From positions 1 through 61,443 of the forward strand of contig JAADVB010000097.1 of assembly GCA_023334545.1 (NCBI GenBank): a DNA stretch of 61,443 nucleotides, in the 5' to 3' direction. Of the stretch, positions 41,284 through 52,361 are shown in pieces. Both the position numbers and the translations under genes were made by a program. Under the pieces are notes generated by a model. It was not told where the DNA came from. It saw only the letters and a program-made list of their open reading frames with translations, and did not search any database. How positions within the stretch are numbered: position 1 is the first letter of the stretch; each line of letters opens with the position of its first letter. This stretch comes from Salisapilia sapeloensis. Taxonomy: Eukaryota; Oomycota; Peronosporomycetes; Peronosporales; Salisapiliaceae.

Positions 41284-43147
41284 CTATTCAGCTCCAGGCT
41301 GAGTCTGCTGCTGCCGCATCTTCCGACGTTGTTCAATGACGAGTCTGGCCAATTTCTCTCTCGCCCCCATGAGCGTCTGCTTGGTGTAATTGTCCATTCG
41401 TTGGTGCATCTGGTTGCTCAGCCGAGGACTCGTGGGGAGACTGCGTGGACTTACCATGCCAGGACGCTCGACTTCCCAATGGGACGGTCGAGGGTCGAAC
41501 CGGACCACAACGTCAAATGCATTCGTAGAGACTTCATGGTGCATAAGCAGTCTCATGATTTTCAAAATTCGGTCAGGAACAACGGACCGTCCTTCCGCGT
41601 ACGACAGCACGTACACATCTTCTTCATCGTCTCCATTGTCCGAGGTACCAAAGCCAAAGCCTGATCCTCTCCTTGGTATCAACGAAGAATATGGAGTTGT
41701 GATGGGTGTCTGAGAACCTCCGCCCCACGCCCCCATCTTCTGCATCGACCGCTTCACCAGCGTCTCCACATCACTAATTTTATCCAAACTACCTGCTACG
41801 AGAGGCGTCGGGAGAGTCGAAAGGACCTTATCAACCGAGTAGGAGATGACGGCCGGGTGGGACTGGAGCCACTGCTGCCGTCGCTTTTCAACCGTCGGAC
41901 AGGCGCCTGATCGGTGGTCTCCAACTTGTCCACACACGCGACACAAGTGCTCTTTGGATGAGTGCAATGCCTCTTTTCCACACAATTCGCAAAACTGTTT
42001 CTCGCTCTTGGGCCCAATGAACGAGTTGCTGTCCGTCTCGTCGTCGCTCGCTCCGTCCGGACAGTCAGAGCTTCGGTGGCGTCCGACTTGACTGCACCGT
42101 CGACAAATGTGCTCACTCGTTTTGTGAGACCGCCAAGCACGACACAATTCACAAAACTGGCTGGCACTCGCATCCTCAGTCGGTACAATCGCAGGTTTCT
42201 GCTCACAGTCCCTGCTGCGATGGTTGCCGACAGATCCGCAGATTTTGCACTGATGTTGGATAGTGTCGTGTCTAGCCCATCGGCTGCAGAGAGAGCAATA
42301 GTGGGCAAAGATAAGCTTGCTTCGAGGCTTAGGGAATGGTTCCGTCGGACTGTTCGAGGAATTGGCTCGTGTGTGCCGACGCTGACAGTTGCTGCTGCGG
42401 TGGTGACCAGATATACCGCAGATACGGCATCGATGCTGACGTGTCGTGTGGTCTCCATACGTAGCACATAGACGACAGAACTGGACGCCTCGCTGTGGAT
42501 TTCGATTGAGCTGGAACGAAAGAGGAGCTTTTCGACGGACTTTGGTCAGAACGAGCTTCACTATACCACCTGTGGTACTGTCCAAGACGTCAATGAGCTC
42601 CATGACTCGGTATGGATGGTAGGATGTCGGAGACGCTGGCGTCAGTGATACAGGAGACGTCGGAGGAGCTGCGTCAGCTACAATAGGACAGATATGAGTA
42701 TAGCTAGACCTGTATGAAAACTAAGCAGGAAGTACATTGTCGACGTCTGTCTTCACTTTCGACAGTCTCTAGGATTTCGTCCATGATGGCATCGTTTGCT
42801 GCACTGGCGATTCTGTCCATGTCAGCCTTACTCATCAAGAGTTCTCGCACGCGGGACACCTCTACCAGCCGTTCTAGCAGCGCATTGCTGGCATTCGGGT
42901 CCTTGCGTTTAGTGAGCAGAGCAAGCAGACCTCCTTCCTTCGATTGGATAGAAGTGCTTTCGTCAGGAGCTTCCGACAGCTCATTCTGTGGGTACGTCTG
43001 CACCACGCGTTCTTCATCGCGTGGCTCGTCTTGTGCCTGGATGTAATCGGAAGTGGCGTTGTCGTCACTCTCGTAGTAGTCCACAGGCGATGTGGACTCT
43101 GGTGACCGTGCCGAAGCGTCCGCCGGGAACGTCTGGAAGCTGATCAT
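41284..43147 (-). CDS. Protein with four tandem Cys/His zinc modules
   Basis: Exons 43147-42736 and 42677-41284, joined over a 58-nt intron (42678-42735), give 601 residues in one frame. The N-terminal 190 residues are acidic or Pro/Ser-rich with a helical part (ALLERLVEVSRVRELLMSKA). Four copies of one module follow (coding 42477 down to about 41900). Each reads C-x2-C-x5-H-x4-H-x-C-x2-C-x5-H-x4-C, with an invariant HRS before the last Cys (such as CGSVGNHRSRDC). The second half of each module resembles a CCHC zinc knuckle; the first half adds a CCHH site, so each module may bind two zinc ions. The C-terminal 200 residues (WLQSHPAVISYSVDKVL, REKLARLVIEQRRKMRQQQ) are not recognised. Knuckles usually bind single-stranded RNA or DNA. 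Confidence 0.75.
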
Positions 43148-43300
43148 GCTGAAAACGCCGGTCGCAGTCCCGATTTCGAAGTCACACAAGAATCTTTGTT
43201 TTTGTATGCCATAAGCAGGAGACGACACGAGCTTCAACCAAAACCAAATGGAGCGCAAAGGCAAAGAAAAGAGAGGCAAAACGATTTATCTTTCGTCATC

Positions 43301-44815
43301 TTACTCGTTCGACCGATTGTCCACGGCACGGGCGCATCGCTGGATGTGATTCAAAAAGAACTGGCCGGGTCGCTGGTGGCTCTGCTCCTCGTCCACGCGC
43401 ACGATGCCATCCTCCAGGTGGAAACGCGCGTCGCTCTTGCCGCCAACACGCTCGCTCTCGACCATGGCATTCTTCCTCGCCATCAACTCACAACGCGCAG
43501 TCTCGACATCGACTTCCCGGAAGCTAGCCAGCTTCTCGAGATCCAGCGACCGGTACAGCTTGATGTACGAACGCAGGGACGGCACGGCTGCCATGCGGCT
43601 GACGATGCCCTTAAAGTGCTGCAGCTGGAGGGTCTGTGCTTTCTTGGCAGCGTCCTCTTCATCCGCCGCACCAGGGAGAATGAACTTGGGTGCAGCAAAG
43701 GAGAAAAGCTCGTCCAAGGCACTGAGGTCTCCCTTCTGAAGTTTTGTCTGCTTATCGCCGTGCTTGTCACGGATGAGCGAAAGGAGCTGGTCGCCCACGG
43801 CGTGACCAGGACTCAGGTGCAGCGCCACCGCCAGCAATGCGAGCGCCTTGTCCGCCAGCTTGTAGATCTGGTCGGCGTCGGCGGCACTGGCGAAGATGTT
43901 GCGGCTGCGGTGGACGTGGAGGACGATGGTCGAGAGAGACCGGATGGCTCCCGACAAGTCCTGTAGCATCAGCTGCGCAAAGCCTAGGTGGTAGTAGACC
44001 GACACGTGGGCCATCGGAGCCTTTTCGTGCAGTTTCATAGTGCTGTTGTCGCCGGACTTGGACGTTGTCTTCTTGGTCGTGAGCTGGAGAGGCTGCAAGA
44101 GCTGGATAGCAGTGTAGTAGTCTCCGAAGAGGACGTGGGCACGGGAGAGCGAGACGAGACTGAAAAAGCCTAGCTGCTTGAGCACTTCCGACGGACCGTC
44201 CTTGGCTTCCTGTCCCGTGGTCAAGATGTCCAGGATCTTGGACTTGTTGATGAGCGCTTGGAGGTAGTTGAGGACCGTGGGCGTGTCCCAAATGGGCGTC
44301 TGCGTCACTGCCTTCATTTCGTCCTCAACCTTTTGACCGTGCTTGGCGCGGTGCTGACACAAACTCTGGTACTGGTACACGAATTCTCCGACAATGTCAA
44401 AAGCCCACTGCGGTGGCAAGACGTCGACGTCGAGAGAGCCATCGAGGATGCCGTCAAAGATAGCACAATGGGTCTGCCACGACGCGAGCTTGCTCTCAGC
44501 TCCCGGCTGGAGACGGGAGAACATATGGCGGAAGTAGATCTGCTTGTAGAGAAGGAGGAAGACTTGGTCATCGTCCACGAGCGACGCGATGGCGTCCGGC
44601 TCTGGCCATTGCGACTGCTTAAAGTAGTTGTTGGTGAGCTGCGGGAAGTCTCGGTCGTAAAGCTTCGCCATGTCGGCGACGTTGCCTCCTAGGAGCGCCG
44701 TGTAGACATGGGAGAACCAGCTCTTGACACTCTCAGGCAGGAGGAAGTCGGCCGGTTTTTCGTCGCGCTCCATGATCTCTGCTTTGGTTGTTTGGTGGCC
44801 AAGGCCTTTCGGCAT
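43301..44815 (-). CDS. EIF3L: Translation initiation factor eIF3 subunit L
   Basis: 504 residues from the ATG at 44815, no intron. Blocks typical of eIF3l are in order: SQWPEPDAIASLV, FLLLYKQIYFRHMFSR, FVYQYQSLCQHRAK, LGFFSLVSLSRAHVLFGDYY, YYHLGFAQLMLQDL, KYGD-like KHGDKQTKLQKGD, and LDELFSFAAPKF. The PCI-like C-terminal domain ends in FFLNHIQRCARAVD. It is part of the eIF3 scaffold on the 40S subunit. Its start is 99 bp from the divergent Sfi1-like gene, so the two share a short bidirectional promoter. Confidence 0.94.
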   Translation of the reverse strand: MPKGLGHQTTKAEIMERDEKPADFLLPESVKSWFSHVYTALLGGNVADMAKLYDRDFPQLTNNYFKQSQWPEPDAIASLVDDDQVFLLLYKQIYFRHMFSRLQPGAESKLASWQTHCAIFDGILDGSLDVDVLPPQWAFDIVGEFVYQYQSLCQHRAKHGQKVEDEMKAVTQTPIWDTPTVLNYLQALINKSKILDILTTGQEAKDGPSEVLKQLGFFSLVSLSRAHVLFGDYYTAIQLLQPLQLTTKKTTSKSGDNSTMKLHEKAPMAHVSVYYHLGFAQLMLQDLSGAIRSLSTIVLHVHRSRNIFASAADADQIYKLADKALALLAVALHLSPGHAVGDQLLSLIRDKHGDKQTKLQKGDLSALDELFSFAAPKFILPGAADEEDAAKKAQTLQLQHFKGIVSRMAAVPSLRSYIKLYRSLDLEKLASFREVDVETARCELMARKNAMVESERVGGKSDARFHLEDGIVRVDEEQSHQRPGQFFLNHIQRCARAVDNRSNE

Positions 44816-44914
44816 GGAATGACAAAAAGAGAGGTCTAAGTCAGCTGGGAAGAAAAGACGTTTGACAGAAAGAGAGAGATCTGATAACACCGAGTGTCGT
44901 TACGCCTCGAGTAG

Positions 44915-47900
44915 ATGGAGAGGCAGCGAGCTGTGGTCTACCCGAGAGAGTTCCGAGATGGAGAATTGCGGCATCGGAAGCGGAAGAGAAATACCAAGGT
45001 TACAGCATGGTTCGACCTGCCACCGCTTTCGCCCTCCAACCAAGACATTCGACAGAGTCACGAGGTGGATGCGTTCCGACTGCCCAAGCCGTCGTACTTG
45101 ACGCCACTTGCCTCGCAACCGCCCAGCATTGGTATTCAGCCACCTATATTAGGCTACAAGAGAGACATTGCAAGTAAAGAAAAGCAAGGTGCTAAGAGAT
45201 TGTTCACTGTCAAGTTGGAAAAGATCGAGAGCAAGGCTGGACTTCGAAAGCAGCTATGGGAAGACCTGGAGCGTTACGGACTATGGCAAATTCCTCTGCC
45301 TAAGTTTTCATCTGTCAAAAGTTACCCGGAAGAATGGAAAGACGAGTCGGTGGAACAGGCAGTGGATGCGATTTGGAATCAGTGGTCGGAGCATCGACCG
45401 GAAGCTTTCTCCCCAGCTACGGAAACTGTTGCAATTCAGAATCAATATGAGCAGAATCAGGTCAAGGATGAGCAAGTTCTGGAGGATGGCTTTGAAGATT
45501 TCATACAGGATGAAAGCATTGATGAAGCAGACACGGTCTTCATGACATCCGTCAAGCCAGAGTCCAAGCCTCTTCCAGACCCTGATTCTGGTAGCTACAA
45601 GGCTGTGACAGAGACTCCCGAAGTACAGAATGACGCTGGAGAAGAGACCACGCTAGAAATTTACAGCGATGGTAGCCCTCGTGTCGAAGTGCCAGACAAT
45701 AGCACTGATACTCTTTCCTTGACTCCAGCCCCACGCCCAGAGTATCGTCTTCCTGGCATGCAACGACGGGAGCGGTTGAGAGAACTGCACCAGTTTGTTG
45801 AAACACAGCTACAGAAGCGACTGTATCGGCATTGGGATAACATTGAGATCTCCTTGTCTGGAAGTGGGGACTTGACAGCAGCTCAGGTCGTCAAGTTTTT
45901 AACCCATTCGGACGTACAGCTCAAGTCGACCGACGCGGCAAGAGTTAAGGAAATACTGGAGAAGCACGTTGACAGCACAGCTGAAAAAGAACCATCGGAT
46001 ATGGAAGGTAGTCACAGAGTAGCAAGGCGGAAGAAGACCGTGACGTATGAAGACTTCAAACAGCTATTTCATCCTCGAGACGTTAAGCAGGCAGCCTTGT
46101 GGAGACGCCAGTTTGACCGGGAGAAGGCTCGAGCGAAACAGGAAAAAGAGATTTACCAGAGGGAACTCGCAGCTCTGGAGGCCAAAGTGCAGAAGCGACT
46201 TGCCATAGCGTCAAAGAAGCTGATCGACTTGGTCAGCGCCTTTAAGCTCGTAAAGAGAGAGATTCCGTGGAAATCTTCGTACGAACGTCAGGAGTGGCGA
46301 AAGAGACTGATGCAAATGATCTTCACGAAACCTGTTCGGAGAGGCGAAAGTAGTGAGCAAAAAGCAGAGAACGTGGCATCTAACGACAGCAACTCTGTCG
46401 TGCCCATCCGACAAAGTGTCCGCGTGATCTATTCGGCTCTCTTGCAAAAGTTTTCGCGGAATGGACACTTTGAAGACCTAGATCTTCCAATCGTTATCTG
46501 GATGTTCCACGACTTGGCTGCGGAGCGAATGCAAAGCGCAGTTCGGACCTACTGGGAGAAGCTCAAGACGGAGTCCTGGCCCGAGCGGCAAATGTTTCTC
46601 CAGTTCCGTCGGAAGAAGACGGTGTTTTTGGCCTGGAAACACTTTACGAAGCACGCAGACTTGTTGCGTAGGTACGTCCTCCGTAAGTTCGTGGCATGGG
46701 CGTACGTGACGAGGGTGACGGCAAGACATAACAAGTTCTTCCAGACCGCCTTCTGGCCGTTGTACGTCTGGAAGAGGTACCTGCAGCGGACGATTATTGC
46801 GAGAGGAAAGAGTGCTTTCTTATGCGAAGTGCTGGCGTCGTACATTCAACTACGAAACTTTAGAGCATGGAAGGGGAGGTTCAGGAGGAATAAGTGTCAG
46901 AAGCGACAGATCGTACGCGTACGAAAGAAGAAGGAGCGGACTGTGATTCGGTTGTGCTGGACGGACTGGGCCAATCGAACCAGGAGCAATCGTTGGGTCC
47001 GTCAGTTGTGGACTACCAACGGCCATTTCTTACAGCAATTTCACAAGTTACGCACGGTCCGACTGACGTGGTTCCTGCTTCGGTACAATGCTATCTTGAA
47101 GAAAGATGCACGAGCTCGACAATACTTGATCGTACCAGAGTTCCGAGCGACAGCAAGTACACAAAAGGAAAGCGGGTCTGCAGCGTCTGCGTCCAGTCGA
47201 CGCCTTTCGTTCTTTGGCTCCGATCGGAGGGTTAGCAATTCGCAACAGCAAGATAACGGAATAGCACTTCGTCGCATCATGGAGACGCCTCTGGCAGACA
47301 AGATAAAGAACCGGAGCCAAGAGTACGCATTGTGTCTGCAGCTATATCTGAACTTTCGGGAGAAGGATCGGCGGCAACAGGCGGAGAACACAGTTGTCTT
47401 CCAGCGCATCGGTCGAGCCTTTCTTACGAAACTAAGAAGTGAGAGGGAAGCAGGCAAGAGGAAACGATTTGCTCTTGTTCTCGGAGAGTATCGAATCCTC
47501 CACGAGAGATTCCGAACGTGGTTCTTCTTTGCGTTGTACAAACCTGCTCATGACTCCTCGACGGCACTGGTGAACGAGGTTAAGAGTAGCGACAGCAAGA
47601 TGGAACAGCGGCAGAAAAAAGCCGAACTACACTGGAAGAAAGATCGCAAGTGGAGATTGCATGCACTCAAGACAGCTCCGCTGCTGTCTCTCCAGCTAAA
47701 GAAGGAGATCCAGCAGGTCGAGGCGAACGACATTCGATGGATGACGCTCGTAGTGAATCGAGAGCAGGCGCTAATCGAAAAGGAAGAGGCAGAGGCAGCT
47801 GACTTCCAGGCTGGCCAGTATGCTACATTAAGAGTCAAGGCTCAGCTGCTGAAGCGGTCACAGACGTTGCTTCAGATGCGATCGTTCCGACTGCATGATG

Positions 47901-48718
47901 CCTTGGACGTTGGATTCACTAACCTCCGAGTTCTACAGTACGCGCATCGGCTGCGGACGAGTTTCCGAGGGCTGCGTACTTTTGTAATGAGCAAAAGAGT
48001 GCAGAAGCGAGGAAATCGGTGCAAGCTTCGGAATTGGATCCGGATCTGCCATCGGTTTGCTTTCTGGTATGCCAACGCCCATCGCTTCTACATCCGAAAG
48101 CTCCAGTACACTTGCTTCCAACGGCTTTTGCTCCGAGTTTTGTGGAAGTTTGCTCACGAAACGGTAGGCTTGTCAGAGTATTTAAAGAGACGACAAGTGT
48201 TGGTAAGCAAGTACGAAAAGTACTTGGAAGCACAAGGTGTGTTTGATGAGAAGAGTGCGGCGCATCAACTAGTCGAGACGAAGCATTCTTGTGCGAATTC
48301 ACTGCGAGGAGTCTTCCTCCGTTGGGTTCAACAAACGCAGCTATCACAAGCGACAAATAAGCTGGTTGCAGCGAATCGAAGGAAGCTCCGAGTTGCCTAC
48401 TTGAGGCGCATCTTCATGGCTTTACACAGCAAGGTTCGAACATATTACTTTGCCCTGGAACGTCGACAGCGGCAGCCTTATATAGTGCGTCAGTGTGATG
48501 CTGACATGGACGCCATTCGTTGCAAAGTGCTTCAGACGCATGCTCACGGACGAGTGACGGCGTTGACGAATCAGCTGCGAGGGAAGAGATGGTCACTTGA
48601 GCGGAGTGCTGTGGGTATTTCGACACTCCGAAAGCAGTATGTCAAACGACAGATTGCAGCAGGAAGACAAAGCGAGTGCGAACGCCGACGTCTGTTGCAG
48701 AGCATCTTGGACGAGTAA
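44915..48718 (+). CDS. Sfi1-like helical Trp-repeat protein
   Basis: 1267 residues, no intron. The first 450 residues are partly disordered, with a charged coiled coil (REKARAKQEKEIYQRELAAL). From about 540 to 1190 the sequence is almost pure helix, with Trp/Phe/Leu repeats spaced by basic segments: FLAWKHFTKHADLLRRYVLR, KFVAWAYVTR, NFRAWKGRFRRN, CWTDWANRTRSNRWV, LRNWIRICHRFAFWYANAH. This fits the Sfi1 centrin-binding repeat style found in centrosome and basal-body proteins. I infer a basal-body or centriole role, consistent with a flagellated zoospore. An IQ-rich protein of another type cannot be excluded. Confidence 0.6.
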   Translation: MERQRAVVYPREFRDGELRHRKRKRNTKVTAWFDLPPLSPSNQDIRQSHEVDAFRLPKPSYLTPLASQPPSIGIQPPILGYKRDIASKEKQGAKRLFTVKLEKIESKAGLRKQLWEDLERYGLWQIPLPKFSSVKSYPEEWKDESVEQAVDAIWNQWSEHRPEAFSPATETVAIQNQYEQNQVKDEQVLEDGFEDFIQDESIDEADTVFMTSVKPESKPLPDPDSGSYKAVTETPEVQNDAGEETTLEIYSDGSPRVEVPDNSTDTLSLTPAPRPEYRLPGMQRRERLRELHQFVETQLQKRLYRHWDNIEISLSGSGDLTAAQVVKFLTHSDVQLKSTDAARVKEILEKHVDSTAEKEPSDMEGSHRVARRKKTVTYEDFKQLFHPRDVKQAALWRRQFDREKARAKQEKEIYQRELAALEAKVQKRLAIASKKLIDLVSAFKLVKREIPWKSSYERQEWRKRLMQMIFTKPVRRGESSEQKAENVASNDSNSVVPIRQSVRVIYSALLQKFSRNGHFEDLDLPIVIWMFHDLAAERMQSAVRTYWEKLKTESWPERQMFLQFRRKKTVFLAWKHFTKHADLLRRYVLRKFVAWAYVTRVTARHNKFFQTAFWPLYVWKRYLQRTIIARGKSAFLCEVLASYIQLRNFRAWKGRFRRNKCQKRQIVRVRKKKERTVIRLCWTDWANRTRSNRWVRQLWTTNGHFLQQFHKLRTVRLTWFLLRYNAILKKDARARQYLIVPEFRATASTQKESGSAASASSRRLSFFGSDRRVSNSQQQDNGIALRRIMETPLADKIKNRSQEYALCLQLYLNFREKDRRQQAENTVVFQRIGRAFLTKLRSEREAGKRKRFALVLGEYRILHERFRTWFFFALYKPAHDSSTALVNEVKSSDSKMEQRQKKAELHWKKDRKWRLHALKTAPLLSLQLKKEIQQVEANDIRWMTLVVNREQALIEKEEAEAADFQAGQYATLRVKAQLLKRSQTLLQMRSFRLHDALDVGFTNLRVLQYAHRLRTSFRGLRTFVMSKRVQKRGNRCKLRNWIRICHRFAFWYANAHRFYIRKLQYTCFQRLLLRVLWKFAHETVGLSEYLKRRQVLVSKYEKYLEAQGVFDEKSAAHQLVETKHSCANSLRGVFLRWVQQTQLSQATNKLVAANRRKLRVAYLRRIFMALHSKVRTYYFALERRQRQPYIVRQCDADMDAIRCKVLQTHAHGRVTALTNQLRGKRWSLERSAVGISTLRKQYVKRQIAAGRQSECERRRLLQSILDE

Positions 48719-48836
48719 CAAGTAGAAATCTAAATGAACTATCCGAATGGCTTTCTAGGTAGGTGTGCACATTTGTATTCGATGTAGATTTGCAACTAGA
48801 TCAGAACGCCGTTGGAAATCTTGAGGAAGAGGACGC

Positions 48837-49925
48837 ATGAGTGAGCACGACACCGCCGTCATGGCCACGTCGTCAGACGCAGCGCTCTGCAAGCTGTCTG
48901 CCAGCTCTGTAGGCTACTTTTCTGACCCTTTCGTGCAGTATTTCGTCAAGAATGCTTCACGTCGGATGCCTATCATCAATCGTGGATACTATGCTCGAGT
49001 GAGGGCGATCCACTCGCTCGTCTCGAACTTTATTCGACAGCACAGTGCTGGAAAGTGCCAGGTCGTGAGTCTCGGAGCTGGACTTGACACGCTCTTCTTT
49101 CGCATGAAGCACGATAAGGACCCTCAGGTGGATCCGAGTCACGTCACGTATTGTGAAGTGGATTTCCCGGACATTACGATGCGAAAGTTGATGGCGCTGA
49201 ATCGGCGGAAAGCCATGAGCTCTTTAATAAAGCTCGATGAAGACGAGGCATTTCGAGCAGCCATGGGAGCAGGTACGAACTCGTAGTGTTCAGGAGGCAG
49301 GAAGATGATTTAAAAAGTATGTAGGCGGATCGGAGCTTCATACGGACGGCTACCACTTGATCGCATGCGATTTGAGAGACACAAACAAGCTTCAGATGAA
49401 GTTGGAAGCGTGTGGGCTAGACTCTGGGTAAGTTGCGTCTTCACTTGTGTCTCGTAGTCCTGAGCTCAACGTGCTTGTAGAGTGCCGACGCTCTTCTTGT
49501 CCGAATGCGTCTTTATCTACATGGAGGCGGAGCACTCTCAGCAACTGGTCAACTGGGCAGGCGATCTCTTCCAAGATGTAAGCTTCGTCTTATACGAGCA
49601 GATTCTCCCAGACGACGCTTTCGGCCAAGTGATGCTCCAGAACATCAAGGCTCGTGGGTGCGACCTCCTGAGCATCCACGACTACCCGAGTCTACAAGCG
49701 CAGAAAGAAAGGTTCACGTCCCTCGGCTTTGGTCACGTCGATGCAAAGGACTTGAACGACATTTACTATCACTTCCTCGACGCCAAGGACCGGGAGGAGA
49801 AAGAGAAGCTGGAAATCTTTGACGAAGTGGAGGAGTTCCATCTTCTCCAGGCGCACTACTGTGTGGTGGTGGCGAGCAAGAAGGCGGATGGCGTGGCTGC
49901 ACGAGCCCTGTCGCTTGCTGGCTAG
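48837..49925 (+). CDS. LCMT1: Leucine carboxyl methyltransferase 1 (PP2A methyltransferase)
   Basis: Three exons (48837-49272, 49325-49427, 49481-49925) with introns of 52 and 53 nt give 327 residues, the usual LCMT1 size. Key motifs: GYFSDPFVQYFV near the N-terminus, the SAM-binding VVSLGAGLDTLFFR (about 75-88), CEVDFP, CDLRDT, and PTLFLSECVFIYM. The enzyme methylates the C-terminal leucine of the PP2A catalytic subunit using S-adenosylmethionine, which controls B-subunit assembly. It shares no promoter with the Sfi1-like gene, which ends 118 bp upstream on the same strand. Confidence 0.93.
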
Positions 49926-50113
49926 TGGGATGTAAACGAACGAAATAAAAACCTAGGTTGCGATCCTTGGCGTGGGCAGTCGGTGGAGGGTTGAACGGAT
50001 CGATATATTGACTGACTACTGTAGGGGAGGGTGGAAGCAGGCCAATGTCTTGCTTCTTGCGTCTACGCCTGAGAGAGCACGGAAGGATACTGCTGGTACG
50101 AGGTAGGAGTAAA

Positions 50114-52361
50114 TTAGGACTTGAGGCTCAAGAGGGCGACGTCGCCGCTCGAAAGGCAGGCAGCGACGAGATCTCCGCTCCGATGCCATGCCACATCGTA
50201 GACGTCCCCTCGCACTTGCCACGTTTTAACCACACTTCCGTCCTACAGGTGCAACGGACAATGGATCAGACATGCGTAGATGAAGACAAAAATGACAGAG
50301 AAATGTACCTTGACCGACCAGACCGTCACTCGGCCTCCTATTGTACCACTCGCAATATACTCTCCGTCTGGGCTGTACGCGACGCCGTATACACCATTTC
50401 TACAAGTTGAACGTCTTGTCAATACGTCGGTCTGTATATTATCAGCGCAACAAACGTACGAATGGTCCAGCGTCCGTCGGCACTTGGTCGTCTCTACGTC
50501 CCAAACTTTGACGGTCGTGTCAAAGGAGGCACTCACAATTTCGTTGCCGCTACTACTCCAACGAAAGGCGTAGACCTCCTTGTCGTGGCCCTTGAACGTC
50601 TTGACGCACACACTTTCCTCTGTCCCGATCCTGTCCACGTCCCAGATCCGCAGCGTCCGGTCGTCTGAACAGGACGCTAGCAAATTCTTCTTTGTCGGGT
50701 GGAAAGCGAGGCTGTTAACGCTTTCTTCATGGCCGTGGAGCATCCCGAGGACATAGAACGAGGCCGAGTCTTCCGCTAGTCGGAGGACGGACAGCGTATG
50801 GTCTGAAGAGCATGTCGCCAGCGTGTCTGCATTCTGCCACGCAGCGTCCATGATTGGGTCATGGTGAACACTCAGCTGTGCCTTTTTCACCTGAGCAGTA
50901 GCATCCCATAGAGCGACCGTTTTGTCGAAAGAGGCCGAAAGGAGCAAATTTGGATGCGTCGGGTTCCATCGGGCGGCAAAGACCGGACCATTGTGAACTT
51001 CACAGACCTGCGACAACTCGCCTTCTGCCGTCCAGATGCGCATTCGGCCGTCAACAGAGCCTGTGGCGAGAAGAGACCCGTCCTTCTATAAGAGAGACAC
51101 TCGTTAGTTGTAATGCTTACATGCTCTTGTCAGGATGAAACTTACATTCCACTCGAGAGTCGTGATATCTCGCTTTGCGCCTCCTTCATGATGCAAGACA
51201 AAGGGAGGTGACAGAGCCGACTGGGACTGTACCGCTTCTACTGAAACGTGCCACATTCGAGCTGTCGAGTCACTCGATCTACAGCAAGCACAAGAAAAGT
51301 TGGTTCTATGCTATCAAGAGAGTACGATGACCATGGTGCATCCGTACCCTGTGACGAGAAGGTCTTGCACTGGATGCCACGCACAATTATAGACCTGTCA
51401 GCAGAGCAAATAGCTTTACAAACAGGACTCATTGGAATTGAAATAGAGACTGTACTACCTCTTGTTCGTGTCCTGACAGTAGCAGCGTCGGGTCTTGTTC
51501 TGCAACCTCCATCGTCCCATTGACATCTATCGTTCCAAAATGAGCATTTTGATGAAAATTCCAAAGAGCCAACTTGGCAATACCTTTGGAGTCATCGATC
51601 GTGTCTGGAGAGCTGTCTGTTGGATTCTTTCGCTTTCGTTTGTTGGATGGCTTTCCTTTGCCCGCCGCATTCGAGTCCTCACCTGCCTGCGCGGGGGCCG
51701 GGTCTGACATGGCACCTGCTGGAACGCCAGATTGGGCGTCCGATACGATGGAGCAGACGTGGGGACTGAGCAACGACAGCTCTGCTTCGCATTCTCGTTC
51801 CGAGCCGTCCTACAATGGAGCACATATGCATTTAATTCACCTAGTTCGACCATTTGCGGCTGTGAGTCCATGTCCTGGCAATGAGAGCATGGTGGTGGGA
51901 TTGCAGAGCGATGCAACGTCCAGGACACCAATATTGATGGTCTTCATTTGTCATGGAGTGTAAAGTAACGGTAAAGTGGTAATACCTCGTTCACGTGAGC
52001 TTCGACGCTGACGTATTGCAGTCCCTTTTGGATGAACGAGACGAGTGCTCCTGGTGGCACATTCGTGTCGATGACGCTGGATTTTGCCAACTGGCTTTCG
52101 TACGCGAACGTGAATGCCGAGTGGAGAAAGCCTAAAATGCAGGTAGAATCCCACGATACAAAACCGACATTAGTCACTGGCAAGTCTTTCGTTATAGCTG
52201 CATGAGGCGTCGGCCGCGTATGGAGCGTATAACGTCCGATTGCTTTCGAATGCGAGGGCGCCTCATGTGGCAGGTGGGAACGTGTTGGCGTAAAAGAACG
52301 CACCTGACTCTTGCAAGTATCGGTAGATGAGGAAGTTGACTTCGTCGGAGGAGATGGCCAT
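50114..52361 (-). CDS. TBL1: TBL1/HOS15-type LisH-WD40 corepressor subunit
   Basis: Eight exons (52361-52304, 52131-51986, 51809-51459, 51394-51348, 51278-51146, 51085-50460, 50399-50309, 50242-50114) give 526 residues in one frame. The N-terminus NFLIYRYLQESG^FLHSAFTF is a LisH motif followed by the FIQKGLQYVSVEAHVNE block typical of TBL1. A basic nuclear signal lies in exon 3 (KPSNKRKRKNP). At least seven WD40 repeats follow, including VYNCAWHPVQDLL, DDRTLRIWDVD, and SFDTTVKVWDVE. TBL1 proteins hold histone deacetylase corepressor complexes (NCoR/SMRT in animals, HOS15 in plants). Introns 1 and 2 (172 and 176 nt) are much longer than others in this window. The 60-nt intron 6 is in frame and stop-free. 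Confidence 0.93.

Noticed and set aside
43148-43279. N-terminal extension of the zinc-module protein
   Set aside because: The extension overlaps the short gap before the eIF3l stop and encodes a non-conserved hydrophobic stretch; the ATG at 43147 is a better start.
51830-51960. Extra exon inside TBL1 intron 2
   Set aside because: The open stretch has a possible acceptor but no donor that keeps phase 0, and TBL1 homologues have no residues at this point.
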